NCBI GenBank assembly: GCA_902767775.1
Contig: CACXIP010000033.1
Location: 1 to 40,449, forward strand
Direction of reading: 5' to 3'
DNA length: 40,449 bases
DNA from: an uncultured Prevotellaceae bacterium
GTDB lineage: Bacteria; Bacteroidota; Bacteroidia; Bacteroidales; Bacteroidaceae
The notes under the pieces are model-generated. The model was not told where the DNA came from and ran no database searches. It saw only the letters and a program-made list of their open reading frames with translations. Made by a program: the position numbers and the translations under genes. Positions 15,725-24,049 of the stretch are shown in pieces. The first letter of the stretch is position 1; each line of letters starts with the position of its first letter.

Positions 15725-16716
15725 GGCACCTCCACTTTGTTGATGATGCGGCTGACGATTTCCTCACTGCGCACGTTGGTTGCCTCAGCCTGATAGGTCA
15801 GCCCGATGCGATGGCGCAGCACATCATGAGCGACAGCCTTCACATCCTCGGGCACCACGAATCCACGGCGTTTGATGAAAGCATATGCCCTTGCCGCCCT
15901 GGCAAGGCTGATACTTGCACGCGGAGAACCGCCGAAGCTGATGAGGTCATGGAGTTCGTTGAGTCCGTATCTCTCAGGATAACGTGTGGCAAAGACGATA
16001 TCAGCGATATATTGCTCAATCTTCTCGTCGATATACACCTGACGAACCACATCGCGCGCCTCAATGATTTCCTTTGCCGTGGTGACGGGAGTCACCTCAG
16101 GAAGGCTCTTGTGCAGATTCTCCCGGATAATGAGTTTCTCCTCCTCCAATGTGGGATAGTCGATGACAGCCTTGAGCATGAAACGGTCGACCTGTGCCTC
16201 CGGCAACTGATAGGTGCCCTCCTGCTCAATGGGATTTTGTGTCGCCATGACGAGGAAGGGATCAGGAAGCGCGAAAGTGTTGTCACCGATGGTGACCTGA
16301 TGCTCCTGCATTGCCTCAAGGAGTGCGCTCTGCACCTTGGCGGGAGCGCGGTTGATTTCGTCAGCCAGAACGAAATTGGCAAAGACGGGACCCTTCTTTA
16401 CTTGGAATTTCTCCTCTTTCTGTGAGTAAATCATCGTTCCCACCACATCAGCAGGCAGGAGGTCGGGAGTAAACTGTATGCGGCTGTAACGCGCGTCGAT
16501 AAGTTGTGCAAGTGTCTTGATTGCCAATGTCTTGGCCAGTCCGGGCACACCCTCAAGCAGGATATGTCCGTCGCTGAGCAAGCCAATGAGCAATGAGTCG
16601 ACAAGGTGTTTTTGTCCTACAATCACGCGGTCCATGCCCATAGTGAGGCTGGAGACGAATGCGCTTTGCTGTTCAATCCGCAGATTGAGTTCGCGGATGT
16701 CGAATGTGTCTGCCAT
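15721..16716 (-). CDS. MoxR-family AAA+ ATPase
   Basis: 331 residues, cytoplasmic. A Walker A-like segment (LEGVPGLAKTLAIKTLA, residues about 53-69; the family has this GVPGxAKT form), Walker B (FANFVLADEINRAP, about 108-121) and sensor 1 (PFLVMATQNPIEQEGTYQLPE, about 150-170) are all intact. A C-terminal lid domain follows (about 210-320). MoxR ATPases work as chaperone-like partners of VWA/DUF58 proteins, here presumably of the DUF58 protein, BatA and BatB. It is the first gene of a run of nine densely packed minus-strand genes ending with queA, so its promoter probably controls them all. Confidence 0.95.
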   Translation of the reverse strand: MADTFDIRELNLRIEQQSAFVSSLTMGMDRVIVGQKHLVDSLLIGLLSDGHILLEGVPGLAKTLAIKTLAQLIDARYSRIQFTPDLLPADVVGTMIYSQKEEKFQVKKGPVFANFVLADEINRAPAKVQSALLEAMQEHQVTIGDNTFALPDPFLVMATQNPIEQEGTYQLPEAQVDRFMLKAVIDYPTLEEEKLIIRENLHKSLPEVTPVTTAKEIIEARDVVRQVYIDEKIEQYIADIVFATRYPERYGLNELHDLISFGGSPRASISLARAARAYAFIKRRGFVVPEDVKAVAHDVLRHRIGLTYQAEATNVRSEEIVSRIINKVEVP

Positions 16717-16773
16717 TTTTATATGAATTATGAGTTATTCTGCTTTGAACCCACCTATTGGCGGAAAATCAAC

Positions 16774-16806
16774 GCAAAATTACAACATAAAACATGAATG
16801 GGCGAA
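16774..16806 (-). promoter_or_regulatory. Probable promoter of the moxR-bat operon
   Basis: On the minus strand, TAATTTTGC (16782-16774) is a good -7 box. TTCG, one mismatch from TTTG, lies 20 bases upstream at 16806-16803. The start point would be near 16768, about 50 bases before the moxR ATG. Confidence 0.5.
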
Positions 16807-16840
16807 AAAAGCAGACTAAATAATATTAAAATATTAAAAA

Positions 16841-16867
16841 GGAGTTTAGGAGTTTGGGAGTTTAGAC
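16841..16867. repeat. Short octamer array at the cinA stop codon
   Basis: Three 8-bp units (GGAGTTTA, GGAGTTTG, GGAGTTTA) followed by GAC. This is the same order and terminus as the larger array at 19316-19527. The array directly abuts the cinA stop codon, whose three bases are 16867-16869. Confidence 0.8.
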
Positions 16868-17379
16868 TACTCCTCCTCAACCTTTTTGGGGAGCACCTCA
16901 GAAATATAGGCATGGAATCCTTGAAGGGCACGGTATGTGGCGGTAGAGAGATTGACGTCACGGCCCTCATCCTCCTCCAGTTTGAGAGTGCGCACATCAT
17001 CCTTAGAACCATAGGCCAACCAAATGGTGCCTACCGGTATTTCCTTGGTGCCGCCGCCAGGTCCAGCAATGCCGGTGGCAGCGATGGCATAGTCGACATT
17101 GAGGGTCTCGCATGCACCTTTGACCATGGCGATGGCCACTTCCTCACACACAGCCGTTTTTTCCTCAAGGAGTTGGTGGTCAACATGGAGCAAGCGCTCT
17201 TTCACCTCGTTGGTGTAGGAGACGATGGCACCTTTGAAATATCCTGACGCTCCAGGTGTCGCAATAATTGCCTCAGCGATGCGTCCGCCAGTGCAGCTCT
17301 CTGCAGTACCGAGGGTCTTACCAGATTCGTAGAAAAGGGTTTGTATCTCGCGGCTCAACACTTTTTTTTCAAGTTCCAT
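16867..17379 (-). CDS. CinA-family protein (nicotinamide-nucleotide amidase domain)
   Basis: 170 residues corresponding only to the C-terminal domain of CinA (PncC type), which deamidates nicotinamide mononucleotide to nicotinate mononucleotide in NAD salvage. The signature GKTLGTAESCTGGRIAEAI is at about residues 19-37, with the catalytic serine in ESCTGG, then GASGYFKGAIVSYTNEVKE and a glycine-rich ATGIAGPGGGT (about 100-110). Stand-alone forms of this length are usual. The gene follows tsaD by 33 bases and likely ends the map-tsaD-cinA transcript. The C-terminus ends in a run of glutamates directly before an octamer repeat. Activity is assigned by family only. Confidence 0.92.
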   Translation of the reverse strand: MELEKKVLSREIQTLFYESGKTLGTAESCTGGRIAEAIIATPGASGYFKGAIVSYTNEVKERLLHVDHQLLEEKTAVCEEVAIAMVKGACETLNVDYAIAATGIAGPGGGTKEIPVGTIWLAYGSKDDVRTLKLEEDEGRDVNLSTATYRALQGFHAYISEVLPKKVEEE

Positions 17380-17412
17380 AACAGTTTGTGGATTAGGTGT
17401 TTAATAATAAAA

Positions 17413-18438
17413 TTATTGGAAAGTAACTTTTGAGAAGGCGGGTGCATCGATGTTGCAGAACTCGCCATCGAGGTATTTGTAATAGCCCGTGGCCGCAATC
17501 ATGGCGGCATTGTCGGTGGTATAGCTGAATTTAGGGATATAGATGGTCCATCCATAACGCTCGGCATGCTCCCGGAAGGCATTTCTCAATCCGTTGTTGG
17601 CGGAGACGCCACCAGCCAACGCCACATGCTTGATGCGTGTCTGTTTGACTGCCAGGCGCAGTTTCCGCATAAGGATATCAACAATGGTATACTCCAAACT
17701 TGCAGCAAGGTCTTCCTTGTGATGCTCAATGAAGTCAGGGTCTTCCTTCACCCAGTCGCGGAGGTTGTAGAGAAACGAGGTCTTCAGTCCGCTGAAGCTG
17801 TAGTCGAGACCTGGAATATGGGGCTCGGCAAACTGGTAGGCATGCGGGTTGCCCTGACGTGCCAGGCGGTCGATGATGGGACCACCGGGATAGCCCAGTC
17901 CCATGACCTTTGAGCATTTGTCGATTGCCTCTCCTGCGGCATCATCGATGGTCTGTCCAAGGACCTGCATCTTGTTATAGGCATCTACTCTCACTATCTG
18001 TGAGTTGCCACCGCTCACCAAGAGGCAAAGGAATGGCAACGGGGGAGCTGAGGTGTCGTCGTCACTTTCCTTGATGAAATGCGCCATGACATGTCCCTGC
18101 AAGTGATTGACATCGATGAGGGGAATACCTAATGAGCGTGCGAACCCCTTTGCGAAACTTACCCCCACGAGGAGCGAGCCCATCAGACCGGGACCGCGAG
18201 TAAATGCCACCGCGGAAAGCATTTCCTTGGTGATGCCCGCTCTTGCGATAGCCTGATCGACCACCGGCACCACATTTTGCTGGTGTGCCCTTGAAGCCAA
18301 TTCCGGCACCACCCCACCATAGTCGCGGTGCACATCCTGTGATGCCGTGACATTGCTGAGAAGCACCCCATTGCGCAGTACGGCGGCCGAAGTGTCGTCG
18401 CAGCTACTCTCTATACCTAATATATAGACATCCTTCAT
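17413..18438 (-). CDS. tsaD: tRNA N6-threonylcarbamoyladenosine transferase TsaD
   Basis: 341 residues, cytoplasmic. TsaD joins threonylcarbamoyl-AMP to A37 of tRNAs reading ANN codons, together with TsaB, TsaE and TsaC (not in this window). The ASKHA fold is evident: the N-terminal ILGIESSCDDTSAAV phosphate loop, the metal-binding HxxxH in DVNHLQGHVMAHF, CLLVSGGNSQIV, and the C-terminal VALAGGVSANNGLR and TDNAAMIA. The start is set at the ATG at 18438, two bases after the map stop; a TTG two codons upstream would overlap map and is not needed. Tight spacing to map indicates coupled expression of two translation-related genes. Confidence 0.97.
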   Translation of the reverse strand: MKDVYILGIESSCDDTSAAVLRNGVLLSNVTASQDVHRDYGGVVPELASRAHQQNVVPVVDQAIARAGITKEMLSAVAFTRGPGLMGSLLVGVSFAKGFARSLGIPLIDVNHLQGHVMAHFIKESDDDTSAPPLPFLCLLVSGGNSQIVRVDAYNKMQVLGQTIDDAAGEAIDKCSKVMGLGYPGGPIIDRLARQGNPHAYQFAEPHIPGLDYSFSGLKTSFLYNLRDWVKEDPDFIEHHKEDLAASLEYTIVDILMRKLRLAVKQTRIKHVALAGGVSANNGLRNAFREHAERYGWTIYIPKFSYTTDNAAMIAATGYYKYLDGEFCNIDAPAFSKVTFQ

Positions 18439-18440
18439 TG

Positions 18441-19301
18441 TCAATAAGTTAAGATTTCCACTCCGTGCTCAGTCATGAGGAGTGTATGTTCCCACTGTGC
18501 ACTTGGTTGCTCATCCCATGAGATAACCTCCCAACCATAGGGATCCTCCTCGTCGACAAACACTTTCCATGAACCTATGTTAATCATCGGTTCGATGGTG
18601 AACACCATGCCAGGCACGAGAAGCATTCCCTGTCCTTTGCGCCCAAAATGCGGGATGTCGGGCTGTTCGTGGAACTTCAGTCCCACCCCATGACCGCACA
18701 GGTCGCGCACCACACCATAATGGTATTTCTTGGCATGTTTTTCTATGGCATGCCCAATGTCACCCACAAAGCAATAGGGTTTGGCAGCCTCCATGCCTAT
18801 TTCAAGACATTCACGGGTTACCCTGACGAGTTGTTCTTTCTCGGGTGTTGTCTTTCCTATGATGAACATCCTCGACGCATCGGAATAGTATCCGTCAAGG
18901 ATGGTAGTGAAATCGACGTTGATGATGTCGCCCTCCTCCAGAACATCCTCCTCCTTGGGTATGCCGTGGCACACCACCTCATTGATGCTGGTACACACGC
19001 ACTTGGGGAAGCCCTCATAATTGAGGCATGCCGGTATGCCGCCATGTCCTGTGCAGTAGTCATAGCAAATCTTGTCGATTTCGAGTGTGCTCATTCCGGC
19101 ATGAATATTCTTTGCCACCTCATCGAGCACCCCGGTGTTGACCACACCACTCCGCCGGATACCCTCAATCTCCTCAGGTGTCCGAATGAGTTCGCGTGTG
19201 GGCACCTCCTTGCCTTTACTCTCCCAGTACATCACCTTTCTGTCGAGGTCGGTGATGGGTTGTCCGGGCAGCAGATGCCATTTTTTCCTTTTGTTGGCCA
19301 T
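18441..19301 (-). CDS. map: Type I methionine aminopeptidase
   Basis: 286 residues. The enzyme removes the initiator methionine from nascent proteins. The first 40 residues (including LLPGQPITDLDRKVMYWESKGK) are an N-terminal extension common in Bacteroidetes forms. The catalytic pita-bread domain follows, with metal ligands in INVDFTTILDGYYSDASR (two aspartates), DLCGHGVGLKFHEQPDIP (histidine), GMVFTIEPM (glutamate) and SAQWEHTLLMTE (glutamate). All five ligands appear intact. The gene begins six bases after the last of four short ATG-led reading frames built from a 50-bp repeat, so translation of map may be influenced by that leader. tsaD follows after two bases. Confidence 0.97.
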   Translation of the reverse strand: MANKRKKWHLLPGQPITDLDRKVMYWESKGKEVPTRELIRTPEEIEGIRRSGVVNTGVLDEVAKNIHAGMSTLEIDKICYDYCTGHGGIPACLNYEGFPKCVCTSINEVVCHGIPKEEDVLEEGDIINVDFTTILDGYYSDASRMFIIGKTTPEKEQLVRVTRECLEIGMEAAKPYCFVGDIGHAIEKHAKKYHYGVVRDLCGHGVGLKFHEQPDIPHFGRKGQGMLLVPGMVFTIEPMINIGSWKVFVDEEDPYGWEVISWDEQPSAQWEHTLLMTEHGVEILTY

Positions 19302-19307
19302 ATCTAT

Positions 19308-19494
19308 TTATTTTTGGAGTTTAGACATATTATTCCTTTAAGGAGTTTAGGAGTCTAGGAGTTTGGGAGTTTAGACATATTATTCCTTTAAGGAGTTTAG
19401 GAGTCTAGGAGTTTGGGAGTTTAGACATATGATTCCTTTATGGAGTTTAGGAGTCTAGGAGTCTAGGAGTTTGGGAGTTTGGGAGTTTAGACAT
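19308..19494 (-). other. Four Shine-Dalgarno/ATG mini-ORFs in the map leader
   Basis: On the minus strand the repeat encodes four short frames, each starting ATGTCTAAACTCC. They are 19494-19447 (15 codons, MSKLPNSQTPRLLDS), 19428-19405 and 19378-19355 (both MSKLPNS) and 19328-19308 (MSKLQK), the last ending six bases before the map ATG. Each ATG follows a purine-rich motif at normal distance: GAGGAG for the first and AAAGGA for the others. The motifs and frames are directly visible. Whether they are translated is not known, and Bacteroidetes rely little on Shine-Dalgarno pairing. Confidence 0.4.
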
Positions 19495-19527
19495 ATGACT
19501 CCTCTAAGGAGTTGAGGAGTTTTACAT
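19316..19527. repeat. Nested repeat: octamers within 50-bp units
   Basis: Units 19321-19370 and 19371-19420 are identical 50-mers. A third unit begins at 19421 and is longer by exactly 16 bases, because one GGAGTCTA and one GGAGTTTG octamer are repeated once more. A degenerate fourth unit follows to 19527. Each unit is a string of octamers (GGAGTTTA, GGAGTCTA, GGAGTTTG, GGAGTTTA) then GACATAT and ATTCCTTTA. The block fills the gap between the HAD gene and map. There are no unique spacers, so it is not a CRISPR. Confidence 0.95.
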
Positions 19528-19539
19528 ATGCTTTGAAAG

Positions 19540-20178
19540 CTATACGAGCACTCCTTCCTTCTGCAGATAGGCATGGATTTCCTGTGTCCAGTCTGCACCA
19601 TTCTCCGGGCAATAGGTGTAGATGCCCAACTGACTGGCAGCCGCCACGTTGCGCGGTCCGTCATCCACAAAGAGCGTCTCCTCGGCAAGGATTTTCTCAT
19701 CCATGAGCACTTTTCTGAAAAACATGGGGTCGGGTTTCATCATGCCCACTTTGTAACTCATGTAGAGTGCGTCGAAATAGTCGCTGATGGCATGTCCGTT
19801 GCCATCGAAGTTCTCACCGTTTGCCCAGTGCATCATAAACGGATTGGTGTTAGAGAGCAGTATGAGCCTATAGCCCTCCTTTCGCAGTTGCCTCAGAGCC
19901 TTCAGATTGCGCTGTGGCAGTTCTTTCCTGTATGCCAGCCATGCATGGAGGCACTCCTCGTAAGAGAGTTGTCTTCCACACTCATTGCTGAGTTTGTCGA
20001 TGAACTCACTGGCGTTGATTTTTCCTTCCTCAAGGTCTCCGAACATCCCCCCTTGAGTATAGGGGTCGAGTTGTTGGGCAGCATTCGCCAATCCCAGTCG
20101 TTCGAAACATTTTACAGCATACTGATGGTCGAGGGTGATAATCACCCCGCCAAGGTCGAAAATTATGTTTTTAATCAT
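19540..20178 (-). CDS. HAD-family phosphatase
   Basis: 212 residues, cytoplasmic. Haloacid-dehalogenase fold, subfamily IA. Motif I is FDLGGVIITLD, where the first Asp (residue 8) is the nucleophile; the second position of the usual DxD is Gly, a variant common in this branch. Motif II is LILLSNTN (about 105), motif III is the lysine in KVGMMKPDP (about 143), and motif IV is ETLFVDDGPRNV (about 172). The helical cap lies at about 15-85. The substrate cannot be predicted; relatives include alpha-D-glucose-1-phosphatase YihX-like enzymes. It starts 9 bases after metH, so it is the last gene of that operon. Confidence 0.9.
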   Translation of the reverse strand: MIKNIIFDLGGVIITLDHQYAVKCFERLGLANAAQQLDPYTQGGMFGDLEEGKINASEFIDKLSNECGRQLSYEECLHAWLAYRKELPQRNLKALRQLRKEGYRLILLSNTNPFMMHWANGENFDGNGHAISDYFDALYMSYKVGMMKPDPMFFRKVLMDEKILAEETLFVDDGPRNVAAASQLGIYTYCPENGADWTQEIHAYLQKEGVLV

Positions 20179-20187
20179 CTTCTTTTT

Positions 20188-22968
20188 TTATTCGTTATTA
20201 TCCTGAAAAACATTGAGTTTGTTTTGGCGCGCCTCCTCGATAGAAAGGATTTGCTGTTTTGAGGCCTGATAGCCGTCGCGGAGCCGCTCATAGTCGTCAT
20301 TGAGCTGTTGCTCCAGTGATTTCCGTCCCTGTGCATCAAGCAGCATAGCCGCCGCACGGGCATTTTGCGAGGCATCCTTCATCCATACCACCGGTCCGCC
20401 ATAGACAGGTGCGATTTTAAGTGCCACATGGAGTTCGCTGGTGGTGGCACCACCTATCATGATGGGGATGTCGAGATGAGCGCGTCGTAATTCTGTAGCC
20501 ACGTTGACCATCTCTTCCAGACTGGGTGTGATGAGTCCGCTCAGACCGATGAGGTCGACTTGTTCCTCCACAGCCTTCCTGACAATCTGCTCCGCCGGCA
20601 CCATAACCCCCATGTCAATGACCTCGTAGTTGTTGCATGCCATGACCACCGCCACGATATTTTTTCCTATATCGTGCACATCGCCTTTCACGGTGGCGAG
20701 GAGAATTTTTCCCGATTTGGTGGTGCTTCCCTCACGCTGCCTTTCGATGACCGGTTGGAGATAGGACACCGCCTGCTTCATGGTGCGAGCCGTTTTGACC
20801 ACCTGGGGCAGGAACATCTTTCCTGCGCCAAAGAGTTCACCCACAAGGTTCATACCTTCCATGAGAGGTCCCTCGATGATGTCTACCGCCTTGGGATATT
20901 TTCTGAGCGCCTCGTCGAGGTCGGCAGGCAAATAGTCGCCGATGCCCCTTCGCAGCGACTGTATGAGTCTGTGCTCCACATCCGTCCTGCGCCACTCATC
21001 CTCCTCAGCAGGCTTTGATGTAGCGGATACTGAACCGCCAGCCTTCTCTGCCTCCATCTGCTGCCGAAGTTCTGCTGCAAGCGAAATAAGCGCCGCCGAT
21101 GGGTTGTCGCACCTGCACAGGACAGCATCCTCAATCGCCTGCAATTGTGCCTTCGGGATGTCATCATATGTCACTTTCGCAGCGGGGTTGACAATACCGA
21201 AGTCCATCCCCTGACTGATGGCATGATAGAGGAAGACAGCATGCATCGCCTCACGGATATAGTTGTTGCCCCGGAAGGCGAACGACAGGTTGCTCACCCC
21301 ACCGCTGACATGCACCCCTGGCAGGTGTTTCTTTATCCATGCACAGGTACGGATGAAGTCGGCCGCATAAGCGTCATGCTCCTCGATGCCCGTGGCGATG
21401 GCGAGCACATTGGGGTCGATGATGATGTCGGTGGGACGCAGACCCGCTTTTTCGGTGAGGAGACGTGTAGCCCTTTCCGCTATTTGTGTCCTCCTTTCAA
21501 AAGAGGTCGCCTGTCCTTGTTCGTCGAAACACATCACGACCACGGCAGCTCCCATCCTCCTGATGAATCGTGCGTGGCTGAGGAAGACATCCTCTCCCTC
21601 CTTCAGTGAGATGGAGTTGACAATGCATTTTCCCTGTACACACTTGAGTGCCGCCTCAATGACGCTCCAGTCGGACGAGTCAATCATCACCGGTACACGG
21701 GCTATGTCGGGTTCAGCTGCGATGATATTGAGAAAATGAGTCATCTCCGCCTTAGCGTCGAGCAATCCATCATCCATATTGATATCAATGACCAGAGCCC
21801 CATCTGCCACCTGTTTGCGAGCGATGCCCAAAGCCTCGTTGTATTTTTTCTCGTTGATGAGTCTGAGGAACTTGCGAGAACCTGCCACGTTGCAGCGCTC
21901 GCCCACGTTGACGAAGCCAACCTCTGGGGTCACCGCCAACATATCGAGCCCACTCAGCATCAGGATATCGGATGGTGCCTGAGGCACGCGTGGTGTCTTC
22001 CCCTCTGCCCGCTGTGCGAAAAGACGGATGAAGTCCTCATCCGTACCACAACATCCTCCGATGATATTGACCAACTGCTCGTCCATCAGTTCCTCCATCA
22101 GCGGTGCCATCGTTTCTGCCGTCTCATCATATAGGCCCATAGAGTTGGGCAACCCGGCATTGGGATGAGCTGAGACGTAATAAGGAGCCTTGGCAGCAAG
22201 GTCGCGCAGGAAAGGTTTCATCTGCTTGACGCCAAACGAGCAGTTGAGTCCCACGGAAAGAATATCGTAACAACTGATGCTTGCGAGGAAGGCGTCGAGG
22301 GTCTGTCCACTCAACGTTCTTCCCGCCAGGTCGCTGATGGTGACCGACATCATGATGGGCAACTGCCTACCGCTGTCCGCCATCGCCTGAACAACGGCAT
22401 CGACAGCAGCCTTGGCGTTGAGGGTATCGAAAATCGTTTCTATGAGGAAGACATCTATCCCACCCTCGATAAGCGCCAATGCCTGTTCGACATACGCCTC
22501 ATGCAGTGTGTCGTAGTCGATGGCACGTGCCGCAGGGTCGGACACATCCGGACTCATCGAGCAAGTTTTATTGGTAGGTCCGATGGAACCCGCCACCCAC
22601 CTTGGGCGGTCGGGTGTATCAAACTCATCTGCCGCCTGGCGAGCCAGCCTTGCGCCCTCGAGTGCCATCAACCGGCTGAAATCCTCCAAATGATAGTCAG
22701 TCTGTGAGATGCGCTGCGAACTGAATGTATTGGTGGTGATGATATCGGCACCCGCCTCGAGGTACTTGCGGTGAATCTCGCCCACCACATCTGGGCGCGT
22801 GAGGTTGAGCACATCATGGTTGCCTTTGATAAGCGAGTGGTTGTCGCGGAACATGTAACCATGGTAGTCATCCTCTGTGAGAGAATACCGCTGAACACGC
22901 GTGCCCATCGCTCCGTCGAGGACGACGATGCGCTGCCGAAGAGTCTCCTGTAGTGTCATTTTTCCCAC
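20188..22968 (-). CDS. metH: Cobalamin-dependent methionine synthase lacking the activation domain
   Basis: 926 residues. The enzyme transfers methyl from 5-methyltetrahydrofolate through cobalamin to homocysteine. The homocysteine domain (about 1-330) keeps the zinc ligands Cys243, Cys306 and Cys307. A pterin-binding domain spans about 350-620 (NVGERCNVAGSRKF, DINMDDGLLD). The helical cap and B12 domain span about 680-900, with DVHDIGKN carrying the cobalt-ligand His765. E. coli MetH has about 1227 residues. The C-terminal S-adenosylmethionine-binding reactivation domain, roughly 330 residues, is absent, and the next gene starts only 9 bases later. The stop is therefore not a simple frameshift of a longer gene. 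Reactivation of oxidised cobalamin would need a separate protein. No cobalamin riboswitch precedes the gene; smpB ends 11 bases upstream. Confidence 0.96.
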   Translation of the reverse strand: MGKMTLQETLRQRIVVLDGAMGTRVQRYSLTEDDYHGYMFRDNHSLIKGNHDVLNLTRPDVVGEIHRKYLEAGADIITTNTFSSQRISQTDYHLEDFSRLMALEGARLARQAADEFDTPDRPRWVAGSIGPTNKTCSMSPDVSDPAARAIDYDTLHEAYVEQALALIEGGIDVFLIETIFDTLNAKAAVDAVVQAMADSGRQLPIMMSVTISDLAGRTLSGQTLDAFLASISCYDILSVGLNCSFGVKQMKPFLRDLAAKAPYYVSAHPNAGLPNSMGLYDETAETMAPLMEELMDEQLVNIIGGCCGTDEDFIRLFAQRAEGKTPRVPQAPSDILMLSGLDMLAVTPEVGFVNVGERCNVAGSRKFLRLINEKKYNEALGIARKQVADGALVIDINMDDGLLDAKAEMTHFLNIIAAEPDIARVPVMIDSSDWSVIEAALKCVQGKCIVNSISLKEGEDVFLSHARFIRRMGAAVVVMCFDEQGQATSFERRTQIAERATRLLTEKAGLRPTDIIIDPNVLAIATGIEEHDAYAADFIRTCAWIKKHLPGVHVSGGVSNLSFAFRGNNYIREAMHAVFLYHAISQGMDFGIVNPAAKVTYDDIPKAQLQAIEDAVLCRCDNPSAALISLAAELRQQMEAEKAGGSVSATSKPAEEDEWRRTDVEHRLIQSLRRGIGDYLPADLDEALRKYPKAVDIIEGPLMEGMNLVGELFGAGKMFLPQVVKTARTMKQAVSYLQPVIERQREGSTTKSGKILLATVKGDVHDIGKNIVAVVMACNNYEVIDMGVMVPAEQIVRKAVEEQVDLIGLSGLITPSLEEMVNVATELRRAHLDIPIMIGGATTSELHVALKIAPVYGGPVVWMKDASQNARAAAMLLDAQGRKSLEQQLNDDYERLRDGYQASKQQILSIEEARQNKLNVFQDNNE

Positions 22969-22979
22969 GTCAGCTCTTG

Positions 22980-23459
22980 TCAGAAGTTTTTCTTAGCCCT
23001 GTCCATTTCTCGCCGATCCTCCTTTTCCTTCAGCGTCTGCCGCTTGTCATACAGTTTCTTTCCCCTTGCCAGCGCGATGTCCATCTTCGCCCTTCCATGC
23101 TCATCGATGAATATCAGGATAGGGATGATGGTAAAACCGGGTTGTTTGGAAGCCTCAGACAAACGGTGAATCTCACGCTTCGTGAGCAATAGTTTGCGGT
23201 CGCGGCGCATCTCATGATTGCTGTAGGAACCATAGAAATAGGGAGAGATGCTCATGCCTTTGACCCACATCTCGCCGTTGATGATGGTACAGTAGGCATC
23301 TACGAGGGATGCCTTACCCATGCGGATAGATTTAATTTCTGTGCCTGTAAGCACAATACCCGCCATATAGGTCTCGACGAGGAAATACTCAAACGAAGCC
23401 TTCTTGTTCTTTATCTGTACAGGACTCTTTTTCCTTAGAAGTTGCTGTTCTTTGTTCAT
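22980..23459 (-). CDS. smpB: SsrA-binding protein SmpB
   Basis: 159 residues. SmpB binds tmRNA and brings it to stalled ribosomes for trans-translation. The beta-barrel is evident from [49 protein letters not shown] and the LLLTKREI segment. The C-terminal tail, rich in Lys and Arg ([20 protein letters not shown]), is the part that enters the mRNA channel. Length is normal for the family. It lies 3 bases after the DMP19-family gene and 11 bases before metH. The partner tmRNA gene is not in the window. Confidence 0.97.
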   Translation of the reverse strand: MNKEQQLLRKKSPVQIKNKKASFEYFLVETYMAGIVLTGTEIKSIRMGKASLVDAYCTIINGEMWVKGMSISPYFYGSYSNHEMRRDRKLLLTKREIHRLSEASKQPGFTIIPILIFIDEHGRAKMDIALARGKKLYDKRQTLKEKEDRREMDRAKKNF

Positions 23460-23462
23460 CTG

Positions 23463-23972
23463 CTATTCTTTCACGATGGTGACAAACTGGTCGAGGTGCT
23501 CATCGAGGTAGTAAGCCACGGCATTGGTCCATTCCTCTTCGTTCTCCACGAAGTCATCGTCGAAGTCGTCGAACTCAGGGAATTGCTCATAAAGAGCCAT
23601 GAACTCATCGTCGGTGAAATCGCCCTCTATCGCCTCATGGTGGTGGGTATAGGATTTGTGTGCCTTATTGAGCAAACTTGCCAGGGAAGAGATACCCCAA
23701 TTGCGCATCATGCGCGAGAATGGGTTTTTGAAGATAAAGGCACCATAACCATCATGGATAAGTTGGATGAAACCACCCTCCATCACCTCATCACGGAGGA
23801 TGATGTATGCGAGCAAGGTTACCTGGTCGGCACTGAGCTCAGCCATAGTCTCGGCATTGAGTTCACCGCCAATGGATGCATAAATGGCCTTGACGACCAC
23901 ATCGATGAATTCATCGAAGTCTTTCCCCGCAGCCTCGACCAACTGCGTTTCCTTTACAATCACCTCTTTCAT
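23463..23972 (-). CDS. DMP19-family protein
   Basis: 169 residues, acidic and cytoplasmic. The conserved core of the DMP19 (DUF4375) family is visible at about residues 55-115: EVMEGGFIQLIHDGYGAFIFKNPF, with a helical pattern on both sides. The C-terminal third is very acidic (FPEFDDFDDDFVENEEEW). The founding Neisseria DMP19 was described as a DNA-mimic protein that blocks a repressor; most homologues are uncharacterised, so that role cannot be transferred. It is the first gene of the DMP19-smpB-metH-HAD run and has a clear promoter upstream. Confidence 0.8.
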   Translation of the reverse strand: MKEVIVKETQLVEAAGKDFDEFIDVVVKAIYASIGGELNAETMAELSADQVTLLAYIILRDEVMEGGFIQLIHDGYGAFIFKNPFSRMMRNWGISSLASLLNKAHKSYTHHHEAIEGDFTDDEFMALYEQFPEFDDFDDDFVENEEEWTNAVAYYLDEHLDQFVTIVKE

Positions 23973-23992
23973 GTCACTATCCTATTGAGAGT

Positions 23993-24025
23993 GCAAAGTT
24001 ACAACATTTTTTTCACACCCGCAAA
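23993..24025 (-). promoter_or_regulatory. Promoter of the DMP19-smpB-metH-HAD operon
   Basis: Minus-strand TTTG (24025-24022), a 20-base spacer and TAACTTTGC (24001-23993) fit the Bacteroidetes consensus exactly. The start would be near 23987, leaving a leader of only about 15 bases before the ATG at 23972. Confidence 0.75.
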
Positions 24026-24049
24026 GAAGATAGGAAGAATTGAGTTTTG

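Noticed and set aside
19316-19527. CRISPR array
   Set aside because: The 50-bp units are contiguous and internally repetitive, with no unique spacers and no cas genes nearby.
20179-20250. Frameshift truncating metH before an activation domain
   Set aside because: Downstream sequence is an intact HAD phosphatase starting 9 bases later; no remnant of the S-adenosylmethionine-binding domain is visible in any frame.
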